Assembly: GCA_965243415.1 (NCBI GenBank)
Contig: OZ251549.1
Span: 1,736,001 to 1,800,000 of the forward strand
Direction: 5' to 3'
DNA: 64,000 nt
DNA from: G965204755 sp965243415
GTDB lineage: Bacteria > Acidobacteriota > Vicinamibacteria > Marinacidobacterales > Marinacidobacteraceae
In this document: positions 41,594-49,915 of the stretch, one piece after another
Numbering within the stretch: the first letter of the stretch is position 1
How the letters are laid out: each line of letters begins with the position of its first letter
Program-made: the position numbers and the translations under genes
The notes under the pieces: generated by a model
The model's database searches: none
What the model was told of the DNA's origin: nothing
The model's input: only the letters and a program-made list of their open reading frames with translations

Positions 41594-42807
41594 CGGCGCG
41601 CCAGCACCAGCGGCCGGGCGATCTCGTTGAACGCGAGCAGCAGCCCGTCGAGTTGCATCCGCCGGTTCGCGTAGAAGGTCGAGAGCCGCCGGTCCGCTTC
41701 CTCGACGAGCAGGAGCGCGTCGGCGAAGGTTCCCGGGGGCGCCAGGGCGGCAGTCCGGGCGCGGTCGCCACTTCGGTGGTCACTTCGGTCGCCATCTCGT
41801 TCGCCACCTCGTTCCGCGGTCCGGCCCGGTTCGCCGGCCGGCCTCTCGGAAAGCGCCGGGGCGCCGGCGGCGAGCGCCGCCAGGTCGCGTAGTTCCGCCC
41901 GCAGCAGGGCCAGCAGCGCCGGCAGTTCGTCGGCGGCGCCGCTCGATCTCGCCCCGGCCGGCGCCAGTCGGGCGGTCAGCGCCGATCGCTCCGCCGGACG
42001 GATGCCGCGCACCGTCACCGCCGCCAGCCGGGCGGCGTCCTCCCGCAGCGGCAGCAGGCGGTCCCGGGGCAGTTGCCGCGCCCGCTCCGGATCGCCTCCG
42101 GCCGCGAACGCCGCCGCTTCCGCTTCTTCCGGCGGATAGTCGTGCTCGTCGCGCAGCCGGGCCGCCGCCTCCGGCAGCGTCAGCCCGCGGAACCGCCAGC
42201 GCTGGCAGCGGGAGACGATGGTCGGAAGCAGTCCGCCCTCGCCGGAAGCGCAGAGGACGACCCCGAGCCAGGGATGGGGTTCTTCGAGGGTCTTCAACAG
42301 GGCGTTCGCCGCCTGCGGATTCATGGTCTCCGCGGCCACGATGATGAGGAACCGCCGCCGCCCCTCGAAGGGCCGGGAGCGGGAGGCGGCGACGGCGCCC
42401 TTGAGCGCGTCCACCCGGATCCGCCGGCGCTCGTCGGGACGCAGGATCCGCACGTCGGGGAAGGGTTGGTACTCGACCGGGACGGGGCCGGAGGCCGCGC
42501 TCCGGCGGCCCCGGGCCGGCTTCTTCGGCGCGCCGGCCCCGGGGCTTTCCGGAGAGGCGGCCGTGTCGGCGGGTCGAAGGTCCGTCTGGCGGATGCGGTT
42601 CTCCAACTCGCGGGTGGCCTCGGAGTCGGCCCGGCGGTCGGCGCTGTTCACCATGGCGGCCAGCCGGATCGCCGCCTCGACCGTGGGCGCTCCCGGCGGC
42701 CCGCTGAACAGGAGGCTCGGCGGCAGCCGCCCGGCCCGGGCGAACCCCGCCAGCCGGGGGAACGGCGGCGCCGCGAGCGGGCCTTCCCCCACCGCGCCCC
42801 CGGTCAT
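41575..42807 (-). CDS. holB: DNA polymerase III delta' subunit-like
   Basis: This 410-residue protein resembles the clamp-loader delta' subunit. The N-terminus has FARAGRLPPSLLFSGPPGAPTVEAAIRLA, a degenerate Walker A (GPPGAPTV lacks the Lys of GKT, as in delta'). The sensor region carries AAETMNPQAANALLKTLEEPHPW and the SRC motif SRCQRWRF. A family-unlike acidic insertion (residues 60-120) has GAPKKPARGRR and lacks the zinc cysteines. The C-terminal domain is low in recognisable features. The ATG overlaps the tmk stop by four bases, the usual tmk-holB arrangement. It ends inside the tRNA-Pro(CGG). Confidence 0.87.
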   Translation of the reverse strand: MTGGAVGEGPLAAPPFPRLAGFARAGRLPPSLLFSGPPGAPTVEAAIRLAAMVNSADRRADSEATRELENRIRQTDLRPADTAASPESPGAGAPKKPARGRRSAASGPVPVEYQPFPDVRILRPDERRRIRVDALKGAVAASRSRPFEGRRRFLIIVAAETMNPQAANALLKTLEEPHPWLGVVLCASGEGGLLPTIVSRCQRWRFRGLTLPEAAARLRDEHDYPPEEAEAAAFAAGGDPERARQLPRDRLLPLREDAARLAAVTVRGIRPAERSALTARLAPAGARSSGAADELPALLALLRAELRDLAALAAGAPALSERPAGEPGRTAERGGERDGDRSDHRSGDRARTAALAPPGTFADALLLVEEADRRLSTFYANRRMQLDGLLLAFNEIARPLVLARRRGGRI

Positions 42808-43445
42808 CGCAGCCGCGCCTCGACGAGGCGCCGCACCTCGGCGAACACCGCGTCCGGCGGCGCCGCGGCGTCGATCACCCGGACCCGGTCCGGGTCTTCC
42901 TCGGCGAGGGCCCGGAATCCGGCGCGCACCTGTTCGTGGAATCGAACCGCCTCCCGCTCGATCCGGTCCCGCTGCTCCAGCCGGCCGAGGCCGACCTCCG
43001 CCGGCAGGTCGAGCACCAGCGTCAGATCCGGGCGGAACCCCCCGGTGATCCCGCGGTCCACCTCCAGGATGCGGCTCCGCGGGAGACCCCGGGCGTGGCC
43101 CTGGTAGGCGAGCGTCGAGTCGGTGAACCGGTCGCCCACCACGATCTCCCCCCGGGCGAGCGCCGGACGGATGACTTCGGCGAGGTTCTGCGCCCGGTCG
43201 GCGAAGAAGAGCGCGATCTCGGCCTCCGCGCAGAGCGGTTCGTCCTGCTCCAGCACCAGCCGGCGGATCGCCTCCCCGGCGCGGGTGCCTCCCGGATCCC
43301 GGGTCACCACCACCCGCCGCCCCTGCCGGCGCAGTGCTTCCGCCAGCCGGCGCGCCTGGGTGGTCTTCCCGGCCCCGGAGACCCCTTCGAGGGTGATGAA
43401 GCGGCCGGCCCCTTCCCCGTCGTCCGGCGAACCGGAGTGGCTCAC
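42804..43445 (-). CDS. tmk: Thymidylate kinase
   Basis: This 213-residue enzyme phosphorylates dTMP to dTDP. The P-loop is LEGVSGAGKTTQ at residues 17-28, the dTMP-binding DR segment is GDRFTDSTLAYQG near 95, and the LID contains RLEQRDRIEREAVRFHEQVR. The usual DRY/H motif at the phosphate-binding site reads GDRFTDS. It is followed by holB with a four-base overlap. It starts at ATG 43445. Confidence 0.94.
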   Translation of the reverse strand: MSHSGSPDDGEGAGRFITLEGVSGAGKTTQARRLAEALRRQGRRVVVTRDPGGTRAGEAIRRLVLEQDEPLCAEAEIALFFADRAQNLAEVIRPALARGEIVVGDRFTDSTLAYQGHARGLPRSRILEVDRGITGGFRPDLTLVLDLPAEVGLGRLEQRDRIEREAVRFHEQVRAGFRALAEEDPDRVRVIDAAAPPDAVFAEVRRLVEARLR

Positions 43446-43545
43446 CGCTTCATTCCCGGGCCGGAGAGGTCGCGGTGAACGCCCGGAGCGGCCCGACAGG
43501 CGTTCGCCGGCAGGCGTTCGGAGGCCGGCCGTCAGCGGGCAGGGG

Positions 43546-44073
43546 TCAGGAGAACGAGGGGGTGAACAGCGGAATCGTGGAGCCGCAGACCCGTGCCCGG
43601 GAGGAACGCTCCCAGACCTCCGGAGGCACCGAGGGACCCTCCCGGGTGCAGTGGGCGTCGAAGGCGGCGGTCAGTTCGGCGGCGACCGCCTCCGGGGGCA
43701 TCCGCTCCAGATGGCGGCGCTCCAGCATGTGCGCCAACTCGCCGTCCACGAAGAGCGCCACCGCCGGCGACGAGGGCGGAATGTCGGTCATGCGCTCCCG
43801 GGCGCGGTCGGTGGCGTCCCGGTCCACCCCGGCGAAGACGGTGCCCAGATGGTCGGGGATCCGCCCGTGCTGCAGCGCCCGGGTGATGCCGGGGCGGGCC
43901 GAGCCGGCGGCGCAGCCGCACACCGAGTTCACCACCACCAGGGCGGCGCCGGGCCGCGCCAGCAGTTCGTCCACTTCCTCCGGACGGTGGAGCGGCGCCA
44001 CGCCGCATTCGGCGAGTTCTTCCCACATCGGCCGGACCGCGTCCGGGTCGTAGAGCGGGGGTTGCGGGGCCAT
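43546..44073 (-). CDS. BrxA/BrxB family bacilliredoxin
   Basis: This 175-residue protein belongs to the bacilliredoxin (YphP/YqiW) family. The active-site motif is VVNSVCGCAAGSARPG near residues 48-63 (CGC), followed by TVFAGVDRDATDRARER and SPAVALFVDGELAHMLERRHLE, all diagnostic. It reduces bacillithiol or other low-molecular-weight thiol mixed disulfides. Some members of this family use selenocysteine in the first position; here both are cysteine. The C-terminal 30 residues extend beyond the usual end. It is 30 bases upstream of the PQQ dehydrogenase gene stop on the same strand. Confidence 0.92.
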   Translation of the reverse strand: MAPQPPLYDPDAVRPMWEELAECGVAPLHRPEEVDELLARPGAALVVVNSVCGCAAGSARPGITRALQHGRIPDHLGTVFAGVDRDATDRARERMTDIPPSSPAVALFVDGELAHMLERRHLERMPPEAVAAELTAAFDAHCTREGPSVPPEVWERSSRARVCGSTIPLFTPSFS

Positions 44074-44103
44074 GGGATCCTCCTCCTCCGGCGGCGGCCT
44101 TCG

Positions 44104-46107
44104 TCAGGGCCGGCCGCGGCGACCGCGAAGGATATCCGGCGGCCCGTTCCCCGCAGGGTCCTCGGGAAGCGCGAACGCGACCAGCCGGTTCCCCACCCCG
44201 CGGCCCACCGCCACCACCACGAACTGCCTCCCGGCGGGGGACTCGTAGGTCATCGGGTTCGCGTAGGAACTCGCGCCCAGCGGCCAGGCCCAGAGTTCCT
44301 CCCCGGAGGCCTTGTCGAGGGCGAAGAGATGGTCGGCGCCCCCGGTGAAGAACACCAGTCCGCCGCCGGTCACCATCGGCCCCGGCGCCCCCACGATCCC
44401 GAGCCGCTCCTCGCCGAGGTCCACGCCCTCCAGCGCCGGATGGTCCCGCACCAGCGGGTTGTTGCCGGCCGGGACCTGGAACACCTGCTCGCCGGTGGTC
44501 AGGTCCATCGCGGTCAGGGTGCCGTAGGGCGGGCGGTTGATGGGCAGCCCGTTCGGCAGGTTCAGCGAGCGGCGCTCCCGGTCCAGCCAGTAGCGGCCCT
44601 CCGTTTCGTCGGGGTCCGCCTCGGTGATCGCCAGCAGGGCCGGGAACTCGTTGGCCTTCACATAGACGATGCCGGTCTCCGGGTCCGCCGCGGCGCCGCC
44701 CCAGTTCGCCCCTCCGAGGATGCCGGGGTTCGCGATCGTCCCTTCCAGCGACGGCGGCGTGAAGAGTCCTCCCATCCGGTACTCGCGGACCCGGGCCAGC
44801 GCCTCCTCCCGCAGTTCCGGCGTGAAGGCGATGACCTCGGATTCGTCGAACCCCTGTTTGGCGAAGGGCGGCGGCTTCGTCGGGAACGGCTGGGTGGCGG
44901 CCGCGCGTTCGCCGGGAACCTCCGAAGCCGGGACCGGGCGGTCCTCGATGGGCCAGACCGGCTCGCCGGTGACCCGGTCGAAGACATAGAGGAAGCCGGT
45001 CTTGGCCGGCGCGGCGACCGCCGGGATCTCTCGCCCCCCGACGGTCAGGTCGAGCAGGGTGGGCGCCGCCGGGAGGTCGTAGTCCCAGAGGCCGTGGCGC
45101 ACCGTCTGGAAGTGCCAGACCCGCTCGCCGGTGCGGGCGTCCAGGCAGACCACCGCCTCCGCGTAGAGGTTGTCGCCCAGGCGGTGCCCCCCGTAGTAGT
45201 CGTTGCTGGGAGTGCCTACCGGCAGGTAGAGCAGGCCCCGCTCCTCGTCGAGCGACATCGGCGCCCAGACATTCGTATGGCCGACCCGGTCCCAACTGCC
45301 GTCTTCCCAGGTGTCGTTGCCGAATTCCCCGGGCTGGGGGATCAGGTTGAACGACCAGACCAATTCGCCGGTGCGCGCGTGGAACGCCTGCACATTCCCC
45401 GGCGGGTCCCGTTCGTACACGAAGCGGTCCCAGACCCCGTTGCCGAGGATGACGAGATCCCCGAACACCACCGGCGGCGAAGTCTGGGTGTAGTGGAGGC
45501 GGTTGATCGGCCACAGCAACTGCGCCGTCAGGTCGATCTCGCCGCCCTCGCCGAAGGAGGGATCCGGCTCGCCGGTCACCGCGTCTATGGAGATGAGCCG
45601 CCAGCGGCTGTTCAGGAAGACCCGTTTCGATCCGTCCCCGCCCTCCCAGAGCGCGACGCCCCGGTGGACGAAGCCGGTGCCGTTCGGCACCTGCCCCCAC
45701 TCGGTGATGCGGGGGTCGTAGATCCACTGCACGGCGCCGGTGTCCGGGTCGAGCGCCGCCACCCGGTTGTAGGAGGTGCTCACATACATCACGCCGTCCA
45801 CGACGATCGGGGTGTTCTCGAAACTGCCCGGCCGCACCGGGTTGTCGGGCACCGGCAGCCGCGGCCCGGCGAGGGGGGCTTCGCCGGTGTCCCACTCCCA
45901 CGCCGGCCGCAGGTCCGCCACATTGCCGTGATGGATCTCCCCCAGCGGCGAGTAGTGCTGCGAGGCGGCGTTCCCGCCCCAGTGCGGCCACTCCACCCGC
46001 GCCGGCGGGGTCTCCCCGGTCTCCTGGCCGACGACCGCCGACGGCGCGAGGGAGATCGAGAGAGCGGCGAGGACGCCGAAAGCGAAGACGGACCGGTGCG
46101 GGCGCAT
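44104..46107 (-). CDS. PQQ-dependent quinoprotein dehydrogenase (glucose dehydrogenase-like), exported
   Basis: This 667-residue protein has a signal peptide (FAFGVLAALSISLAPSAVVG) and an eight-bladed PQQ propeller. W-motifs such as LDPDTGAVQWIYDPR, FHARTGELVWSFN, LDARTGERVWHF and MDLTTGEQVFQV are seen, as are the NGVWDRF, SWDRVGHTNVWAPM and GLWDYDLPAAPTL segments typical of the membrane glucose/quinate-type dehydrogenases. It starts with VEWPHWGGNAASQHYSPL. No N-terminal TM bundle is present, so it is the soluble periplasmic type that donates electrons to cytochromes. ATG at 46107 follows an AGAGAGAT tract. It lies downstream of nothing on its strand but the bacilliredoxin. Confidence 0.9.
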   Translation of the reverse strand: MRPHRSVFAFGVLAALSISLAPSAVVGQETGETPPARVEWPHWGGNAASQHYSPLGEIHHGNVADLRPAWEWDTGEAPLAGPRLPVPDNPVRPGSFENTPIVVDGVMYVSTSYNRVAALDPDTGAVQWIYDPRITEWGQVPNGTGFVHRGVALWEGGDGSKRVFLNSRWRLISIDAVTGEPDPSFGEGGEIDLTAQLLWPINRLHYTQTSPPVVFGDLVILGNGVWDRFVYERDPPGNVQAFHARTGELVWSFNLIPQPGEFGNDTWEDGSWDRVGHTNVWAPMSLDEERGLLYLPVGTPSNDYYGGHRLGDNLYAEAVVCLDARTGERVWHFQTVRHGLWDYDLPAAPTLLDLTVGGREIPAVAAPAKTGFLYVFDRVTGEPVWPIEDRPVPASEVPGERAAATQPFPTKPPPFAKQGFDESEVIAFTPELREEALARVREYRMGGLFTPPSLEGTIANPGILGGANWGGAAADPETGIVYVKANEFPALLAITEADPDETEGRYWLDRERRSLNLPNGLPINRPPYGTLTAMDLTTGEQVFQVPAGNNPLVRDHPALEGVDLGEERLGIVGAPGPMVTGGGLVFFTGGADHLFALDKASGEELWAWPLGASSYANPMTYESPAGRQFVVVAVGRGVGNRLVAFALPEDPAGNGPPDILRGRRGRP

Positions 46108-46331
46108 GGCGGGGATTATCTCTCTCAACTCCGGAAGCGGTACTCTTCGCTCCGGTCCGGCGGTGGAAGTCGAGGACGGTCCCCGTGCGCTCGAGCGCCG
46201 CCATCTCCCGTTCTCCCCATCGGTTCCGGTCTGCTTGGCCGGCACGGCTGACCGACGCCACCTCTCGGTTCCTTCGGCGGCGCTCCTTACCCTTCTCCCC
46301 CTCCCTCGCCGCCCGCGACGACTTCCCCGTG

Positions 46332-47192
46332 ATGGATCTGCCTGCCGCAGCATTCCTGCGACTGCGGCAACACTTCTTCGATGCCGCCGGTCGGCCGATA
46401 CCGTTTCCTCTCCGCGAGAAGAGGAATACCCAGGACGATCCGTTCGGCGAGTTTCTGGTGGCGCGGGTCCTGGCCGACCTGCCGGCAGTGTCCTGCGTCG
46501 GAGCGCCGGCAGTGGTCACGCCGGACCTGGTCCTCTTCCGCTCCGACCTGGCCATCGACAGAACCGACGATGCGCGGCAGATCGCGGGAATCGAGGTCAA
46601 GAAACTGGCAAGGACCCGCGGGGCCGTCGCCCGAGCTTCCGGAGTCGATTTCAACACGACGCCTCCGTGCGGTCGAATCCGCATCTACGACGCGAACGAC
46701 AGCCCGATGGATGTGCGTGGCTTCTACCTGTTCGTCTGCATCGAACCTGCCGAGGGCGTCCTCGGCTCAGTGGTCCTGTCGTGCCTTGCGCTCGTTGACG
46801 GCAACTTCCTGAACGAAGACTTCGAGTACTATCTCTCCATCACCGGCCAACGCGAGAAACGCATCGGTCTCGGAACTTTCTCGGACGGCGCCGACCGTCA
46901 GCGACCGATGCTGATCTTCCCCAACCCGCTGCGAATAGCGGAGTTCGATCATTCTGCCACTCTCGTTCACTCCGATCCCGACCTGTCGTCATCGCAGACC
47001 TCGTTGACTCCGAGGTTCCGTCTGGGGCGCCGCGTGCCGTCCACGGGCGAAGTGCGGACATTCATCGGGTATCGTCACACGATGGATGCGGCTGCCGAGC
47101 CGCCAACGGATATTCTCGATCCCTTTCCGACACCTCGTCGCACCGTGCGGACCGCGCCGCGAGGGAGGTTCAGGCTACCGTTCGCGTTCTGA
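46332..47192 (+). CDS. Putative type II restriction endonuclease (PD-(D/E)XK)
   Basis: This 286-residue protein contains a P64-D65...E88-x-K90 arrangement (TPDLVLF, then GIEVKK), the PD-(D/E)XK nuclease core, inside a small alpha/beta protein. The middle holds GFYLFVCIEP and LVDGNFLNEDFEYYL, then GLGTFSDGADRQRPMLIFPNPL, which are strand-rich and look like a substrate-binding part. Third-position G/C is lower than in housekeeping genes. Its 3' end overlaps the methyltransferase 3' end by 23 bases tail to tail, so the two form an R-M pair. ATG at 46332 follows a GTG in frame; no strong ribosome site. It could also be a Very-short-patch or Mrr-like nuclease, but the partner methyltransferase favours type II. 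Confidence 0.7.
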   Translation: MDLPAAAFLRLRQHFFDAAGRPIPFPLREKRNTQDDPFGEFLVARVLADLPAVSCVGAPAVVTPDLVLFRSDLAIDRTDDARQIAGIEVKKLARTRGAVARASGVDFNTTPPCGRIRIYDANDSPMDVRGFYLFVCIEPAEGVLGSVVLSCLALVDGNFLNEDFEYYLSITGQREKRIGLGTFSDGADRQRPMLIFPNPLRIAEFDHSATLVHSDPDLSSSQTSLTPRFRLGRRVPSTGEVRTFIGYRHTMDAAAEPPTDILDPFPTPRRTVRTAPRGRFRLPFAF

Positions 47193-49689
47193 CTCCGGCT
47201 TCGTCGAAGAGCGATCGGCGGGCCTCTGGTGGCGCGGCCGCCTCCGCTGGCTGCGGGCCGATGACCTGGGACTGATGGATCGCCTCGACGGTCGCCGCTG
47301 TTCGTGATCGCAGGTTCGCGACCTCGCGACCGACCTCGTTCGAGGGACGCCCGGCGCTCAGGGCCACCAGCAGTTGACTCATGACGACGACGCGCGTGTC
47401 GTTGAGAGACAGTTTCCGGCCCACGGCGTTGAGTCGCCTCACCTGCTCTTCACTGGCTTCGCGGCAGGTGGAGAGCACTCCCTTGTCCGTCAGGCGGTGT
47501 CGGGTATCGGCGGACCTCTTGCGACAGATTACCAAGACATCGAGATCGATGGGATGCCGCGCCTGACTCTTGGGTATAGCGACCGCCATCTCCGCCTTGA
47601 CGGGATAGCACTGCACGATCGAGAATCCGGCGCCGAGAACGGCCGAGGCCAAGGAAGCCCAGGCGTCATCCCGAGAATGATGGTAGCTGAAGACGAGAAG
47701 ACCGTCCTCTCGCAGGACCCGGTGGCATTCTGCGAAGACGGAGCCCAGTTTCTTGGCGAACGCCTCCGGCCGACTGTCCTGTACTTCTTGGGGATGTCGC
47801 GTGCTGGAGCCTTTGGACCCGTTGTAGAAATAGGTCTGTTGCCAGACGAAGAAGAAGTCGGCCAGTTCCGAGTAGTGGACATTGTCGAAGAAGGGGGGGT
47901 CGGTGACGACGAGGTCGACACTCGCCTGAGGAAGATCCGTCTTCGCCGAATCGCCGCAGGACAGATAGACGGCGCCCGGGCCGACGCCGCGTACCGGACA
48001 ACGAGTGATGGCCGGGCTCCCCATGGGAGCGCTGATTCCGAAGACCTTTCGACCGCGTTTCCGGGCTCCATCGTGGGAGACAGCGACTTCGAAGGGGGCG
48101 TCCTTGTAGTCCAGGGCGCGGAGAATTCGGGTTCGGTACAGAGTGGAGAACGAGCCGGAACTCCGTGGCGTGCCCCAGGGGTTCGCCTCGATCGGGGTTC
48201 GCTCCGGCTTGAGGATGTGGTGTGCGAACAGGTGCCGGACCGCGCCGGTGCCTTCGCCCTTGTAGGAGGCGAACAGATTGTTGAACTCCAGGACGCCGGA
48301 GAATAGGAGGGCGAGTGCGTCCCGGGAGGAGCCTTCGGGGAGCGCGCGGATGGACGAGGCGAGGGTGGTGAGGGCGAGGAGTTGCCGAGCGTTGAAGAGT
48401 TCGTGCCACCGGCGGTAGCCATAGTTTCGGATCTGCCGCGTGTTGTGGCCGTCCGGAATCGGGAATGAAGGAACGGGGAGGTCGACTTCCCGGAGACGCC
48501 GGGCGGCGGCGCGGAAGGCGTCGGCATCGTCGGGTGTCGTCCGCAGATACTCCTTTCGACCGTCGGGGAGCAGCAGCAGTTTCGCGTAGCATCGGTGTTC
48601 GGGGGGTTCGCCTCGCGCTCGAGCCGTCTTCGCGATCGGGAATTCGTGGGCGCAGGTCGGACAGACTGCGGTGGTTCGCCGCGCCGGCCCGACTCGCGGG
48701 TCGAACGCCAGGCCGCAGGCGCAGCGGACGCACTCGGCGTCGTACCGGCAATCCACGAGGTCCCCGCAACCGGGGCAGTACGCTTTGGCCTCCGGGTGGC
48801 GCGACTTCGCAGCGTGGGAAGCGAACAGGTAATGGGAGAACAGGTCCACCCGGGCGGCGCAGCGGGGGCAGGGCAGGTGTTTGACCCAGAAGAAGTAGAG
48901 GACCGGACAGAGGCGCTGCTGACTGTCCCTGGATCGGTAGAGGGCCAGGATATCGCGCCCGGCCGTCGCGGCCAGGGTTTCGAAGTGGGATTGCACCTCG
49001 TTTCGATCCACCGGACTCAGCGCCAGGCGGACGGCGCGGTGGGCGACGGGATTGATGTCGCGGCCGATCGCGGCGGCGCCTAGTTTGTGTGCTTCCCCCA
49101 CGGTGGTGCCGCTGCCCATGAAGGGATCGAAGACGACCAGGCCGGGAATGCGGACAGGCTCGTAGAAGAGGTCGCTGACCGAGGAACCCCTGGGAGCGGC
49201 GGCGGCGATGATGGCGGCTCGAAAAACGGACCCGAGTCGTCGCGCCCACCACTTATGGACATGGTACGGCGGCCGATACACCTCCTTTCTCCAACTCTCC
49301 ACTTCCGCGATTTCGCTGAGCCACTCGAACGGAAAGCCGTCCTCGATAGCGCGTGGCCCTCGGTGCGCGAGAAGGGGAGACCCGTACGGCGACCGGGGCT
49401 CCGCCACGGACATCTCGGCCAGGGAGTTGAGTGCGACTGCGGCGCGCGTCGGCTGGCGCGAGATGATCTCCCGCATCCGAGGCGGCACCCGGCCCGAGAG
49501 GAGCAACAGGGAATCCGCGTTCTGGTTCAGGGCTCCTGCCAACTTCGAGAGCAGGCGCGCCGACGGCGAGACGCGGTCGCGTTCGACCCGGGACAGGTAG
49601 GCGACATCGACTCCCACGCGGTGGGCGAGGGCGCGCAGCGACAGGCCGAGCGCCACCCGGGAGGCTCGCAGGAAGGCCCCGACGGTCAT
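47170..49689 (-). CDS. DNA methyltransferase with N-terminal XRE domain and zinc-ribbon
   Basis: This 839-residue protein joins an N-terminal XRE helix-turn-helix domain (residues 1-65: FLRASRVALGLSLRALAHRVGVDVAYLSRVERDRV) to a large DNA methylase of the DUF1156-like class. The SAM-binding motif DPFMGSGTT is at residues 188-196, a cysteine-rich zinc-ribbon pair lies at about 275-350 (CPRC, CPGC, CVRCAC, CPTC), and the catalytic motif is DPPFFDN near 630 (D/N/S-P-P-Y/F type). ATG at 49689 is chosen because GGAGGAG lies six bases upstream. The REase gene converges with it. The XRE domain suggests it can regulate its own or the nuclease gene's transcription, normally the job of a separate C protein. 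Confidence 0.87.
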   Translation of the reverse strand: MTVGAFLRASRVALGLSLRALAHRVGVDVAYLSRVERDRVSPSARLLSKLAGALNQNADSLLLLSGRVPPRMREIISRQPTRAAVALNSLAEMSVAEPRSPYGSPLLAHRGPRAIEDGFPFEWLSEIAEVESWRKEVYRPPYHVHKWWARRLGSVFRAAIIAAAAPRGSSVSDLFYEPVRIPGLVVFDPFMGSGTTVGEAHKLGAAAIGRDINPVAHRAVRLALSPVDRNEVQSHFETLAATAGRDILALYRSRDSQQRLCPVLYFFWVKHLPCPRCAARVDLFSHYLFASHAAKSRHPEAKAYCPGCGDLVDCRYDAECVRCACGLAFDPRVGPARRTTAVCPTCAHEFPIAKTARARGEPPEHRCYAKLLLLPDGRKEYLRTTPDDADAFRAAARRLREVDLPVPSFPIPDGHNTRQIRNYGYRRWHELFNARQLLALTTLASSIRALPEGSSRDALALLFSGVLEFNNLFASYKGEGTGAVRHLFAHHILKPERTPIEANPWGTPRSSGSFSTLYRTRILRALDYKDAPFEVAVSHDGARKRGRKVFGISAPMGSPAITRCPVRGVGPGAVYLSCGDSAKTDLPQASVDLVVTDPPFFDNVHYSELADFFFVWQQTYFYNGSKGSSTRHPQEVQDSRPEAFAKKLGSVFAECHRVLREDGLLVFSYHHSRDDAWASLASAVLGAGFSIVQCYPVKAEMAVAIPKSQARHPIDLDVLVICRKRSADTRHRLTDKGVLSTCREASEEQVRRLNAVGRKLSLNDTRVVVMSQLLVALSAGRPSNEVGREVANLRSRTAATVEAIHQSQVIGPQPAEAAAPPEARRSLFDEAGVRTRTVA

Positions 49690-49915
49690 TCGCACTCCTC
49701 CGGGGATTCTGCGGCGTGTTGAAAGATTTGTCAACGACGGCTCGGTGGTGTCACCGGGGGTGTGGCCAACGGGTTCAGCGAGCGCCTCACCGTGGCGCTC
49801 GCCACCGCTGCGGCCCCGAGGGGGTTCGGAAGGAACCGGCCGGAGGGAGTGGCTCCCCTCGAACGCGGGTCCGACCGCGCTTCCGGCGGAGCGGGAGGGG
49901 GGCGTGCTCCCGGGG

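Noticed and set aside
43532..46684. 1050-residue minus-strand frame over the PQQ dehydrogenase region
   Set aside because: It is out of frame with the recognisable PQQ dehydrogenase and bacilliredoxin and shows no conserved motif.
49735..49915. Gene between the methyltransferase start and the RND operon end
   Set aside because: The 180-base gap has open frames only as shadows of the neighbouring genes.
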